From NCBI RefSeq assembly GCF_013179285.1, contig NZ_WVNW01000002.1:620001-684000 (forward strand): a DNA stretch of 64,000 nt, written 5' to 3'. The position numbers were made by a program, and so were the translations under genes. This stretch comes from Roseobacter sp. HKCCD6576-2 (GTDB taxonomy: Bacteria; Pseudomonadota; Alphaproteobacteria; Rhodobacterales; Rhodobacteraceae). The notes under the pieces are model-generated. The model had not been told where the DNA came from. It saw only the letters and a program-made list of their open reading frames with translations, and did no database searches. Of the stretch, positions 45,727-54,458 are shown piece after piece; positions within the stretch are counted from its first letter, which is position 1, and the number at the start of each line of letters is the position of its first letter.

Positions 45727-46656
45727 ATGGCCCTTTTGAATTTCAAACGCCCCGCGACACCGGATTCGGCCAAACCCGTCAATCCGGAACTCGAGACATT
45801 CCTCAAGGATTACTCCATCGAGGTGATGCCGCGGACCGCCGAAAAGGTCGAAGATTTCCGCGCGCTGCTGCCGGAAGGCACCCGGGTCTATATCGCTCAT
45901 ATCGAAGGCACGCCGATTGAGGATATGGTCGCAACCGCGGCCCGTCTCGCGGCCGATGGCTACAACGTCATGCCGCATTTCCCGGCCCGGATCATCGCCA
46001 ACGAAGCCATTTTGTCGGATTGGATTGATCGCTACCAAAGCGAGGCTGGCGTCGATCAGGCGCTGCTTCTGGCCGGTGGCCCACCCAAACCGGCCGGAGA
46101 GTTCGAAAGCTCGATGCAACTCATCGAAACCGGACTTTTCGACAAGGCCGGGTTCAAACGCCTGCATGTGGCGGGCCACCCGGAAGGCAATCGCGACATT
46201 GACCCCGATGGCGGCGATGCAATGGTGATGGAGGCGCTCCGCTGGAAGCAAGCCTTCTCGGAACGCACCGACGCGCAGATGGCCATTGCCACGCAATTCG
46301 CCTTCGAAGCGGACCCAGTGATCGCCTGGGCCAACCGGCTCTCCGCCGAGGGCATTCGCCTGCCGATTCATATCGGCGTCGCGGGCCCCGCCAAGCTGCA
46401 AACACTGATCCGGTTCGCGATTGCCTGCGGCGTAGGCCCCTCGCTCGACGTGCTGCAGAAACGCGCCAAAGACGTGACCAAGCTGCTCTTGCCGTTTGAG
46501 CCGACCGATATCCTGACAAAACTCGCCGCCCACAAGGCCGCGACGCCCGATTTCAACATCGAGGCGGTGCATTTCTTCCCCTTGGGGGGCATCAAAACCA
46601 ACGCCCAATGGGCCATCGATAATGGGGGCGCTTCAACCCGCCCCGCCAACACCTGA
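45727..46656 (+). CDS. MetF-like methylenetetrahydrofolate reductase
   Basis: A TIM-barrel protein (309 aa) of the methylenetetrahydrofolate reductase family: ALLPEGTRVYIAHIEGTPIEDMVATAARLAADGYNVMPHFPARII, DQALLLAGGPPKPAGEF and the FAD/folate region AIATQFAFEADPVIAWANRL. It should make 5-methyl-THF, the methyl donor for the next gene's reaction. It lacks strong similarity to E. coli MetF outside the barrel, so it is a divergent form. I place the start at the ATG 45727, with GGGAG 6 nt before; an ATG ten codons upstream is possible. Confidence 0.85.
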   Translation: MALLNFKRPATPDSAKPVNPELETFLKDYSIEVMPRTAEKVEDFRALLPEGTRVYIAHIEGTPIEDMVATAARLAADGYNVMPHFPARIIANEAILSDWIDRYQSEAGVDQALLLAGGPPKPAGEFESSMQLIETGLFDKAGFKRLHVAGHPEGNRDIDPDGGDAMVMEALRWKQAFSERTDAQMAIATQFAFEADPVIAWANRLSAEGIRLPIHIGVAGPAKLQTLIRFAIACGVGPSLDVLQKRAKDVTKLLLPFEPTDILTKLAAHKAATPDFNIEAVHFFPLGGIKTNAQWAIDNGGASTRPANT

Positions 46657-46669
46657 GCAGGGAAGCCAT

Positions 46670-47635
46670 ATGACCCGTACCGTCCTCGAGTCCAAATCCA
46701 AAACCGTCACCATCGGCTTTGATGAGCCGTTCTGCGTGATCGGTGAGCGGATCAACCCCACGGGCCGCAAAATCCTGGCCGCGCAGCTTGAGGCCGGGGA
46801 CTTCTCCACGGTTGAGAAAGACGCGCTGGAACAGGTCGCCTGTGGCGCGATGGTGCTCGATGTCAATGCGGGCGTGGTCTATAACTCCAACCCGAACCCG
46901 AATGAGACCGAACCGCCCCTTATGGGCAAGATGATCGAGCTTGTTCAAGGGCTTGTGGACGTTCCTCTATGTATCGACAGTTCAGTGCCGGGCGCGCTAG
47001 AGAAAGGCCTGGAACTGGCCGAAGGCCGCCCGCTTCTGAACTCTGTCACCGGAGAGGAAGATCGACTTGAGGCGATCCTGCCGCTGGTCAAGAAATACAA
47101 CGTGCCCGTGGTCGCGATCTCCAACGACGATACCGGTATCAGCGAAGACCCCGATGTCCGTTTCGCCGTGGCGAAGAAAATCGTCGAACGCGCCGCCGAT
47201 TTTGGCATCCCGGCCCATGACATCGTGGTCGACCCGTTGGTGATGCCCGTGGGCGCGATGGCGACGGCCGGGCGGCAGGTCTTCACCTTGGTGCAGAAAC
47301 TGCGGGAAGAGCTTGGCGTGAACACGACCTGCGGCGCGTCAAATATCTCCTTCGGCCTGCCCAATCGGCACGGCATCAATGCGGCCTTCCTGCCCATGGC
47401 GATTGGCGCGGGCATGACCAGCGCGATCATGAACCCGGTCCGTCCGGTGGAGATGGAGGCGGTGAACGCGGCCAATTTCCTGATGAACCACGACGCCAAT
47501 GGCGGCAAGTGGATCGGCTTTGCGAAGGTGCTTGAGGCCGTGAAGGAAGGCACCCCCTTCCCCGAAGCCGCAAAGGCCGCGATGTCCGCCGGTGGTGGGC
47601 GCGGCGGGCGGCGTGGCGGACGCCGCCGGGCGTGA
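46670..47635 (+). CDS. Methyltetrahydrofolate:corrinoid methyltransferase (MetH pterin-binding-domain-like)
   Basis: This 321-aa protein matches the pterin-binding domain of cobalamin-dependent methionine synthase as a stand-alone enzyme: PFCVIGERINPTGRK, GAMVLDVNAGVV, VDVPLCIDSSVPGALEKGLE, GEEDRLEAILPLV, and GVNTTCGASNISFGLPNR. It should pass the methyl group of methyl-THF to a corrinoid protein. The last 14 residues read GGGRGGRRGGRRRA, a Gly/Arg tail outside the TIM barrel and not part of the family fold. The ATG at 46670 has AGGGA upstream. The next gene starts 22 nt after its stop. Confidence 0.87.
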   Translation: MTRTVLESKSKTVTIGFDEPFCVIGERINPTGRKILAAQLEAGDFSTVEKDALEQVACGAMVLDVNAGVVYNSNPNPNETEPPLMGKMIELVQGLVDVPLCIDSSVPGALEKGLELAEGRPLLNSVTGEEDRLEAILPLVKKYNVPVVAISNDDTGISEDPDVRFAVAKKIVERAADFGIPAHDIVVDPLVMPVGAMATAGRQVFTLVQKLREELGVNTTCGASNISFGLPNRHGINAAFLPMAIGAGMTSAIMNPVRPVEMEAVNAANFLMNHDANGGKWIGFAKVLEAVKEGTPFPEAAKAAMSAGGGRGGRRGGRRRA

Positions 47636-47657
47636 CCTGGACGGAGCCGGCGCAGCT

Positions 47658-49709
47658 ATGACCCAGGACCCCCTCATCATCTTCACGCCCTCGGGCAAAC
47701 GCGGTCGATTTCCGGTCGGCACGCCGATTCTGACCGCCGCGCGGCAATTGGGTGTCGACCTGGACTCGGTCTGCGGCGGGCGTGGCATCTGCTCAAAATG
47801 CCAAGTCGCGCCCTCCTTCGGCGATTTCCCGAAACATGGGGTCACGGTCAGTGAGACCGCTCTCTCGGAATGGAACGCGGTCGAGGAGCGCTATGACCGC
47901 GTGCGCGGGTTGAAAGAGGGCCGCCGCCTCGGGTGCCAAGCGACCCTTCAGGGCGACGCGGTAATCGATGTGCCTCCGGAGAGCCAAGTGCACCGGCAAG
48001 TGGTCCGCAAAGCGGCCTCCGCCCGACCGATCACAATGGACCCGGCCACGCGATTGGTGCTGATCGAGGTGCAAGAGCCGGATATGCATGAGCCATCCGG
48101 CGATCTGGAACGCGTGCAAGACGCGCTGAGAGAGCAGTGGCAGATTGAGAATGTCACTGCGGGCTTGCCCGTCTTGCGCAAGTTGCAACCGGCCCTGCGT
48201 AAGGGCGAGTGGAAGGTGAGCGTCGCCCTCCATACCCCTGCGAACTCAGATAAAACCATGATCCTCGATGTCTGGCCCAGCTTGCATGAGGGCGGTCTCT
48301 ATGGGTTGGCCATCGACCTGGGCTCGACCACTATCGCAGCACATCTGTGTGACTTGGTGACCGGCGAAGTGCGGACCTCCTCCGGCCTGATGAACCCACA
48401 AATCCGCTTCGGCGAAGACCTGATGAGCCGGGTGTCCTATGTGATGATGAACCCGGGTGGCGACGTCGAGATGACCAATGCGGTCCGCGAGGCGATCAAC
48501 ACATTGGCCGGCGAAATCGCCGCCGAGGCCGAGATTGACGCCAGCCTGATTATGGAAACGGTCATTGTCTGTAACCCGGTCATGCATCACCTGTTCTTGG
48601 GCATTGATCCGGTCGAGTTGGGCCAGGCCCCCTTCGCGCTGGCGACCTCTGGCAGCCTCACCTTGCCCGCCCGCGATCTCGACCTCACCGCACTGAATGC
48701 CGAGGCACAGGTCTACCTGCTGCCCTGTATCGCGGGCCATGTCGGCGCCGATGCCGCCGCCGTCGCGCTGAGTGAGGCCCCGAACCAATCCGAAGATTTG
48801 GTCTTGGTGGTCGATGTTGGCACCAATGCCGAGATTCTACTCGGCAATAAGGAGAAGGTGCTGGCCTGTTCTTCTCCCACCGGCCCGGCTTTCGAAGGGG
48901 CGCAGATCAGCTCTGGCCAACGGGCCGCGCCCGGCGCGATTGAGCGGATCGAGATCGACCCAGATACCAAGGAGCCACGGTTCCGCATCATCGGCAGCGA
49001 TCTTTGGTCTGACGATCCAGGCTTTGCCGAAGCGACAGCCGTCACCGGCGTAACCGGAATTTGCGGCTCGGGCATCATCGAAGCGGTGGCCGAAATGCGC
49101 ATGGCGGGCCTCCTGGACCCGTCGGGCCTGATCGGATCGGCAGAACAGACTGGCACGGCCCGCGCCGAGCCCGAAGGCCGCACCAACGCCTATCTGATCC
49201 ACGATGGCAGTGCCGATGGCGGGCCACGCATCACGGTGACCCAAGGCGACGTTCGCGCCATCCAACTGGCCAAATCGGCGCTTTATGCCGGTGCCCGGCT
49301 GTTGATGGATCAACTTGAGGTGGATCGCGTCGACCGCGTGGTCCTGGCCGGGGCCTTCGGGGCCCATATCAGCCCGAAACACGCCATGGTTCTGGGCATG
49401 ATCCCAGATGCGCCGCTCGACAAGGTGACAAGCGCGGGCAACGCCGCCGGGCATGGCGCACGGATCGCGCTTTGCAATCGCGCGGCGCGGCAGAAGATCG
49501 AACAGACCGTGGGCGAGATTCACAAGATCGAAACCGCTGTGGAGCCGAAATTCCAGGAGCATTTCGTCAATGCCAACGCGATCCCACACGCGACAGATCC
49601 ATTCCCGGATCTCGCCAAGGTCGCGCCGCTGCCGGATGTGCATTTCGGCGCGTCTGGTGCGCAATCGGGGAGCAATGGCGGCGGGCGGAGGCGACGGCGG
49701 CGGGCTTAA
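47658..49709 (+). CDS. DUF4445 / RamA-like reductive activator of corrinoid proteins
   Basis: This 683-aa protein has an N-terminal [2Fe-2S] ferredoxin domain with VCGGRGICSKCQV (C-x5-C-x2-C) and a further Cys in LGCQA, a middle linker, and a C-terminal ASKHA ATPase domain (GLAIDLGSTTIAAHL, VVDVGTNAEILLGN, SPTGPAFEGAQI, VLAGAFGAHI). This is the architecture of RACo/RamA proteins that use ATP to reduce Co(II) corrinoids. It ends in GGGRRRRRRA, another Arg-rich tail. Together with the previous gene it fits a split methionine synthase with reactivator, as described by mutant fitness in Phaeobacter inhibens. The B12-binding and homocysteine partners are not in the window. Confidence 0.88.
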   Translation: MTQDPLIIFTPSGKRGRFPVGTPILTAARQLGVDLDSVCGGRGICSKCQVAPSFGDFPKHGVTVSETALSEWNAVEERYDRVRGLKEGRRLGCQATLQGDAVIDVPPESQVHRQVVRKAASARPITMDPATRLVLIEVQEPDMHEPSGDLERVQDALREQWQIENVTAGLPVLRKLQPALRKGEWKVSVALHTPANSDKTMILDVWPSLHEGGLYGLAIDLGSTTIAAHLCDLVTGEVRTSSGLMNPQIRFGEDLMSRVSYVMMNPGGDVEMTNAVREAINTLAGEIAAEAEIDASLIMETVIVCNPVMHHLFLGIDPVELGQAPFALATSGSLTLPARDLDLTALNAEAQVYLLPCIAGHVGADAAAVALSEAPNQSEDLVLVVDVGTNAEILLGNKEKVLACSSPTGPAFEGAQISSGQRAAPGAIERIEIDPDTKEPRFRIIGSDLWSDDPGFAEATAVTGVTGICGSGIIEAVAEMRMAGLLDPSGLIGSAEQTGTARAEPEGRTNAYLIHDGSADGGPRITVTQGDVRAIQLAKSALYAGARLLMDQLEVDRVDRVVLAGAFGAHISPKHAMVLGMIPDAPLDKVTSAGNAAGHGARIALCNRAARQKIEQTVGEIHKIETAVEPKFQEHFVNANAIPHATDPFPDLAKVAPLPDVHFGASGAQSGSNGGGRRRRRRA

Positions 49710-49722
49710 CAGGGTGTGACGG

Positions 49723-50394
49723 ATGAGACAGGCGGCGCGCGATCTCCCGGCATATTTGATCTGCGTCACCGCCGCATGCTTGGCCTTGGGCTATGTTGAG
49801 ATCACCTCCCCGGAGGCAGGCCGGCGTTTCTTCGGCGCATGGCCAGCTTGGGCGGTTTTCTTGGGCTTGGCACCGCTTGGCGTCACTGCGCTCGTCATAC
49901 TAAACCGGCGCGGGGCGCGAGCCGACCAGACGCGCGGGTCCGTGCCCTATCTTCGCCTCCTGCTAATGGGCAGTAGTTTCGCGCTCTTGCCGATTGGCCT
50001 TGATCTTGTCGCCGACCCGTTTCCGCCCGATCTGCACGTGCCATGGCCCGCCGCCCCGTTTTATTACGCCGGGATGGCGGTTCTGGCGGAGACGGCGCTC
50101 CACCTTCTGCCTCTGGCTGTTTTGGCCCTGATATGGCCGCTTAGCCCTGGCGCATGGAGGATGCTTTGCTGCCTCGCGGTCGCAACATTAGAAGTGGCGA
50201 TGCAAGTCGGCATGTCCCAAACGGACCCGATCATCACCATCTTCATCGCGACTTACATAATGCTCTTTAACCTGCTGCAATTACGCATATTTCTGCGTTT
50301 CGGCTTTCTGGCCATGCTGTCCATGCGGCTCGGATTTTATGCAATCTGGCATCTGGCTTGGGGCGGGTTGGCGCAATTGGGCTGGCTGTCGTGA
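49723..50394 (+). CDS. Polytopic membrane protein of unknown function
   Basis: A 223-aa protein with about six or seven hydrophobic segments (about 10-25, 40-62, 76-95, 113-142, 145-160, 170-205) and a C-terminal WHLAWGGLAQLGWL. The RxxxR-G-F-Y-A-x-W-H pattern at the end recalls CPBP-type intramembrane proteases, but the diagnostic EExxxR motif is not evident, so I do not assign a function. It starts 13 nt after the corrinoid activator gene and may be in the same operon. Confidence 0.65.
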   Translation: MRQAARDLPAYLICVTAACLALGYVEITSPEAGRRFFGAWPAWAVFLGLAPLGVTALVILNRRGARADQTRGSVPYLRLLLMGSSFALLPIGLDLVADPFPPDLHVPWPAAPFYYAGMAVLAETALHLLPLAVLALIWPLSPGAWRMLCCLAVATLEVAMQVGMSQTDPIITIFIATYIMLFNLLQLRIFLRFGFLAMLSMRLGFYAIWHLAWGGLAQLGWLS

Positions 50395-50439
50395 TGCCCC
50401 TTGACCTGCCGAGGTCAGCGGCTTATCCGGTACATCTCT

Positions 50440-50513
50440 GCGGGTATGGTGAAAAGGTATCACGCGAGCTTCCCAAGCTTAAGTTACGGGTTCAATTCCC
50501 GTTACCCGCTCCA
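50440..50513 (+). tRNA. tRNA-Gly (anticodon CCC)
   Basis: The 74-nt cloverleaf starts GCGGGTA and ends TACCCGC-T-CCA (perfect acceptor, CCA encoded). The D arm is GTGA/TCAC, the T arm ACGGG-TTCAATT-CCCGT. The anticodon loop TTCCCAA gives CCC. The anticodon stem has a G-T and a C-A pair at its base, so it may be slightly weak, but all other features are intact. It lies between the membrane-protein gene and the converging pgi gene. Confidence 0.93.
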
Positions 50514-50528
50514 AATCTCCACTAACTG

Positions 50529-52136
50529 CTAAAGACCGCCATCTCGCAAGACCCGGGCGAGTTGCTGGGTTGATCCATCTTTGTCGGCACCACTGGCCTC
50601 ACCCGCCAGAACCGGTTCCAGCGCGACGGCCAGTTCTTTGCCCAATTCCACGCCCCATTGATCGAAGGAATTGATCCCAAGGATCACGCCTTCGACAAAC
50701 ACACGGTGCTCATAAAGCGCGATGATCTGGCCCAGCACAAACGGCGTGAGCTGCGGATAGAGCAGTGTTGTCGAGGGCCTGTCCCCGGGGAAAACCCGGT
50801 GCCGGGCCTGGCGTTCCAGTTCTGCGCCGCCCAGCCCCTTCGCGGCCATCAAGGCGCGCGCCTCATCAAGCGTGCGCCCCCGCATCAACGCCTCCGATTG
50901 CGCCAAACAATTGGCCGCAAGCAGCCTGTGCTGATGCACCAGTTCGGGTTCATGCCCCTCAATGCCAAGCAGGAACTCGCAGGGCACGATCCGCGTGCCC
51001 TGATGGATCAACTGATAAAACGCATGCTGACCATTGGTCCCAGGCTCGCCCCAAACGACCGGCCCGCTATGGGTCTCCAGATCGCTGCCATCCATCGCCA
51101 CGCGCTTGCCGTTGCTCTCCATTTCCAACTGCTGAAGATAGGCGGGCAATCGCAGCAATCGCTGTTCATACGGCAAGACGGCGCGTGTCGCATAACCGCA
51201 GACTTGATTGTGCCAAATCCCGACCAGCGCCAGAAGCACCGGCAGATTGTCGGCCAGATCCGCCTCGCGAAAATGCCGGTCCATCGCGTGCCCACCGGCC
51301 AGCATCTGTTCAAACGCCTCAGACCCCACGGCCAACATGATCCCCAGCCCAATCGGCCCCCAAAGCGAATAGCGCCCCCCGACCCAATCTTCGAAACCAA
51401 AGACCCGTTCAGTAGGAATGCCAAAGGCGCCCGTTTTCTCGGTGGCTGACGACAGAGCGACGAACTGCGCCGCCGGGTCAACCACAGTCTCTGCCATCCA
51501 GGTGCGCGCGGTTTCGGCATTGGTCATGGTCTCGATCGTGGTGAAGGTCTTGGAGGCCACAACCACCAAAGTCCGCGCCGGATCGAGGCCCTTGAGCGTA
51601 TCCTGAATATGCGCCCCGTCGACGTTCGAGACGTAATGCAGACGCGGCCCATCATGCCACGGCGCGAGCGCCAATGTGGCCATCACGGGTCCCAAATCGG
51701 AGCCGCCAATGCCGATATTGACCACATCCGTGTAAGACCCACCCTGCCCGGTTTCGCGGCCGTCACGCACCGCCTCTGCGAAGGCCGCCATCCGCGCCCG
51801 GGTCTCCAACACGCCCGGCATTACATCTTGGCCATCCACATTGATCGCGCCACCCGGCGCGCGGAGCGCAGTATGCAGCACCGCGCGGTTCTCGGTCTCG
51901 TTGATCCGATGCCCCGCAAACATCGCGTCGCGCTTGGCTTCCACCTCTGCGCTCCGCGCCAACTCCAGCAACAGCGAAAAAGCCCCGCCATCAATCGCGG
52001 TTTTGGAGAAGTCGAACAGCAACCCATCGCTCCGCCGTGAGAAGCTCTCCGCTCGGCTCTCATCCTCAAACAAGTCCAAGATCCGGCGTCCGGACTTTGC
52101 CGCACGATGGGCCTTCAGCTCATCCCAAATCGACAT
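50529..52136 (-). CDS. pgi: Glucose-6-phosphate isomerase
   Basis: Pgi interconverts glucose-6-P and fructose-6-P. The 535-aa protein shows [38 protein letters not shown], the substrate Glu/Ser motif [36 protein letters not shown], and the catalytic His/Lys region [14 protein letters not shown] and [16 protein letters not shown]. It is the last gene of the zwf-pgl-pgi unit, with 21 nt to pgl. It converges with tRNA-Gly. Confidence 0.96.
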   Translation of the reverse strand: MSIWDELKAHRAAKSGRRILDLFEDESRAESFSRRSDGLLFDFSKTAIDGGAFSLLLELARSAEVEAKRDAMFAGHRINETENRAVLHTALRAPGGAINVDGQDVMPGVLETRARMAAFAEAVRDGRETGQGGSYTDVVNIGIGGSDLGPVMATLALAPWHDGPRLHYVSNVDGAHIQDTLKGLDPARTLVVVASKTFTTIETMTNAETARTWMAETVVDPAAQFVALSSATEKTGAFGIPTERVFGFEDWVGGRYSLWGPIGLGIMLAVGSEAFEQMLAGGHAMDRHFREADLADNLPVLLALVGIWHNQVCGYATRAVLPYEQRLLRLPAYLQQLEMESNGKRVAMDGSDLETHSGPVVWGEPGTNGQHAFYQLIHQGTRIVPCEFLLGIEGHEPELVHQHRLLAANCLAQSEALMRGRTLDEARALMAAKGLGGAELERQARHRVFPGDRPSTTLLYPQLTPFVLGQIIALYEHRVFVEGVILGINSFDQWGVELGKELAVALEPVLAGEASGADKDGSTQQLARVLRDGGL

Positions 52137-52157
52137 GGCCGCTCTTCCTTTATGTGA

Positions 52158-52832
52158 CTATTCGGCCCAATGTACCGTGGCATCGGACCAGACCGCGCGA
52201 ATGGGCGCGTCCATCGGGTCGAGATGGGCCGCCCGCTCCAACGCCGCGCGCTTTTCGGTCCCGAAGATGACGATATGTTTCGACAACGCCCCGTTCAGCA
52301 CCGGCGCGGTGAGCGTGATCCGCGGCTCGCCCGCCGCCTCGGCGCGCATCGGCATCAAGACCGGCGCGTCGCTCGCCATCGCCTCCGCCAGCCGATCCGC
52401 ACCAGGGAAAAGGCTCGCCGTATGCATATCGGCTCCCATGCCGAGGACCAGAACCGAGATCGGCAGATGCCGTTCAAATCCGACCGCGAGTGTATCGATG
52501 ACATCTTCTGGTGCCGTGGCTGGTGCGTATAGTGGGATCAAGTTTGCCTTGGCGGCTTTTGATATCAAAAGCCTTTCTTTGAGCAGCCTTGTGTTCGACC
52601 GCGGATCATCCTCAGCCACCCACCGTTCATCATTCAGAAACACCGCAACCCGGTCCCAATCCAGCGCTTGCTCACTCAACACGTCGAAAATTGGCCCCGG
52701 CGTTGAGCCGCCCGGCACACAGAAACTGGCGGTCTCATGGCGGCGCAGGCAATCGGCCAACTCGCCGGCCAGCATATCCGCCAAATCCAACATCATCATG
52801 TCGCGATCAGGGTATTCAACCAGATGTCTCAT
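52158..52832 (-). CDS. pgl: 6-phosphogluconolactonase (DevB type)
   Basis: Hydrolyses 6-phosphogluconolactone in the Entner-Doudoroff / pentose-phosphate route. The 224-aa protein has CVPGGSTPGPIFDVL, VAVFLNDERWVAEDDPRSN and the catalytic LGMGADMHTASLFPG (usual pattern GMGxDGHTASLFPG with a Met in place of the first Gly). The ATG at 52832 overlaps the zwf stop (ATGA). It sits between zwf and pgi in one operon. Confidence 0.95.
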   Translation of the reverse strand: MRHLVEYPDRDMMMLDLADMLAGELADCLRRHETASFCVPGGSTPGPIFDVLSEQALDWDRVAVFLNDERWVAEDDPRSNTRLLKERLLISKAAKANLIPLYAPATAPEDVIDTLAVGFERHLPISVLVLGMGADMHTASLFPGADRLAEAMASDAPVLMPMRAEAAGEPRITLTAPVLNGALSKHIVIFGTEKRAALERAAHLDPMDAPIRAVWSDATVHWAE

Positions 52833-54280
52833 GGTGCAATCTCCCGCCAGCGCCGCCCATCCCGGTGCAACAATATCAACGCGTCTTCCGGCCCGGCACT
52901 CCCCGGTTCGTATTGCAGCGGTCGGTCGCCGCGATCCGTCCACTCCGCGATGATCGGATCGGTCCAGGCCCAGGCCGCCTCCACCTCATCGCCCCGCATG
53001 AAGAGCGTCTGATTGCCCCGGATCACATCCATGATCAGGCGTTCATAGGCGTCCGGCACATCCGCCGCCTCTGGCCCCAACGCATCGGCGAAGCTCATGT
53101 CGAGCGGCACATCGACCAAGCGCATCCCGCCCGGCCCCGGCTCTTTGATCGTCACGCGCAGGTCCATACCTTCATCAGGCTGCAAACGAATCGAGAGCAC
53201 ATTGGCGCGGCTCCCCGCATCGGCATCGAAAATCGAATGCGGCGGCTCTTTGAAATGTACCACAATCTCGGAATTCCGCGCCTTCATCCGCTTGCCCGTG
53301 CGCAGGTAAAATGGCGTCCCGTTCCAGCGCCAGTTCGCCACATGCACCTTCAAGGCAATGAAACTCTCGGTCCGGCTCTCGGGGTCGTCCACATCTTCCA
53401 GATAGGACGGCTCCGTCCCCGCCGCATATTGGCCGCACACGATGTCGGCTTGGCCAAGCGGGTCAAGCGCCCGGATCACTTTCAGCTTCTCATCACGCAC
53501 CGCATTGGGTTCAAACCGGCTTGGCGGCTCCATCGCCGTCAGGCAAAGAAGCTGCATCAGGTGGTTCTGCACCATATCGCGCATCGCGCCCGATTTGTCG
53601 TAGTAGCCACCCCGCCCCCCAACGCCGACTTCTTCGGCCACGGTGATTTGCACATGGTCGATATATTGTGCGTTCCAGAGCGGCTCGAAGAGCACATTGG
53701 CAAAGCGCACCGCCATGAGGTTCTGCACCGTCTCTTTGCCAAGATAATGATCGATCCGGTAAATCTGCTCTTCCTGGAAATGCGCCGCCAAGGTCGCATT
53801 CAACGCTCGGGCCGTTTCAAGATCCCGGCCAAAGGGTTTTTCTACAACAACCCGGCAGGTTTCGCAGGCGATCTTAAAGCGATGCAGACGTTCTGCCAGA
53901 TCACCAAACAAGCCCGGTCCAACCGAGAAATAAAACGCCTGAATCACATCATCGCGCATCATCCCGGCCAGCTCTTTCCAGCCACCGTCACCACGGGCAT
54001 CGACCGGAACATAGTGCAGCCGCTCCAGGAAGGCGTCGATCATGGCCGTGTCGTGCTTCGTTTTGGAGACGAACTCCAAAATCGCGCCGCGCGCGAAGTC
54101 CCGCCAAGCGGCACTGCCTTGCTCCGAACGGGCTGCGCCGATGATACGGGAGCCTTCGGGCATCTGTCCGGCCCAGAAGCGTCGATACAGCCCGGGCAAG
54201 ATCTTCCGCCGGGCCAAATCCCCGGTGCCGCCAAAAATCACCAGATCGAAGGGATCCACCGGAATAACGCGCGAAACCAT
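52829..54280 (-). CDS. zwf: Glucose-6-phosphate dehydrogenase
   Basis: Zwf oxidises glucose-6-P, first step of the Entner-Doudoroff pathway. It has the NADP loop FGGTGDLARRKILPGLY, RIDHYLGKETVQNLM with catalytic His/Asp/Lys, and the EKPFG and DHVQITVAE motifs. The ATG at 54280 (483 aa) follows AGGAG 6 nt upstream. It heads the zwf-pgl-pgi operon behind a CceR-like palindrome 38 bp upstream. Confidence 0.97.
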   Translation of the reverse strand: MVSRVIPVDPFDLVIFGGTGDLARRKILPGLYRRFWAGQMPEGSRIIGAARSEQGSAAWRDFARGAILEFVSKTKHDTAMIDAFLERLHYVPVDARGDGGWKELAGMMRDDVIQAFYFSVGPGLFGDLAERLHRFKIACETCRVVVEKPFGRDLETARALNATLAAHFQEEQIYRIDHYLGKETVQNLMAVRFANVLFEPLWNAQYIDHVQITVAEEVGVGGRGGYYDKSGAMRDMVQNHLMQLLCLTAMEPPSRFEPNAVRDEKLKVIRALDPLGQADIVCGQYAAGTEPSYLEDVDDPESRTESFIALKVHVANWRWNGTPFYLRTGKRMKARNSEIVVHFKEPPHSIFDADAGSRANVLSIRLQPDEGMDLRVTIKEPGPGGMRLVDVPLDMSFADALGPEAADVPDAYERLIMDVIRGNQTLFMRGDEVEAAWAWTDPIIAEWTDRGDRPLQYEPGSAGPEDALILLHRDGRRWREIAP

Positions 54281-54317
54281 GTGTTCTCCTGAAGTTTGCC
54301 GCCTCGGATATGGCAAA

Positions 54318-54331
54318 TGTTAGCGCTAACT
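54318..54331. promoter_or_regulatory. CceR-like LacI-type operator upstream of zwf
   Basis: TGTTAGCGCTAACT contains the perfect 12-bp palindrome GTTAGCGCTAAC and matches the TGTTA-N-CG-N-TAACA pattern reported for CceR of Rhodobacter sphaeroides, a LacI-family regulator of central carbon metabolism, in 13 of 14 positions. It lies 38-51 bp ahead of the zwf ATG, where it could overlap the promoter. Confidence 0.75.
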
Positions 54332-54458
54332 ACGCCACAGACCCGCTCATACAGGCCCCGGCACATCAAGTCTAGCAAACTCAACCACCATCACAATGGC
54401 ACCGCGTGGCGCAGGCGCGGTTTTCGGCCGCGCCGCGTAAATCTGTCTCAAAGCCCGG

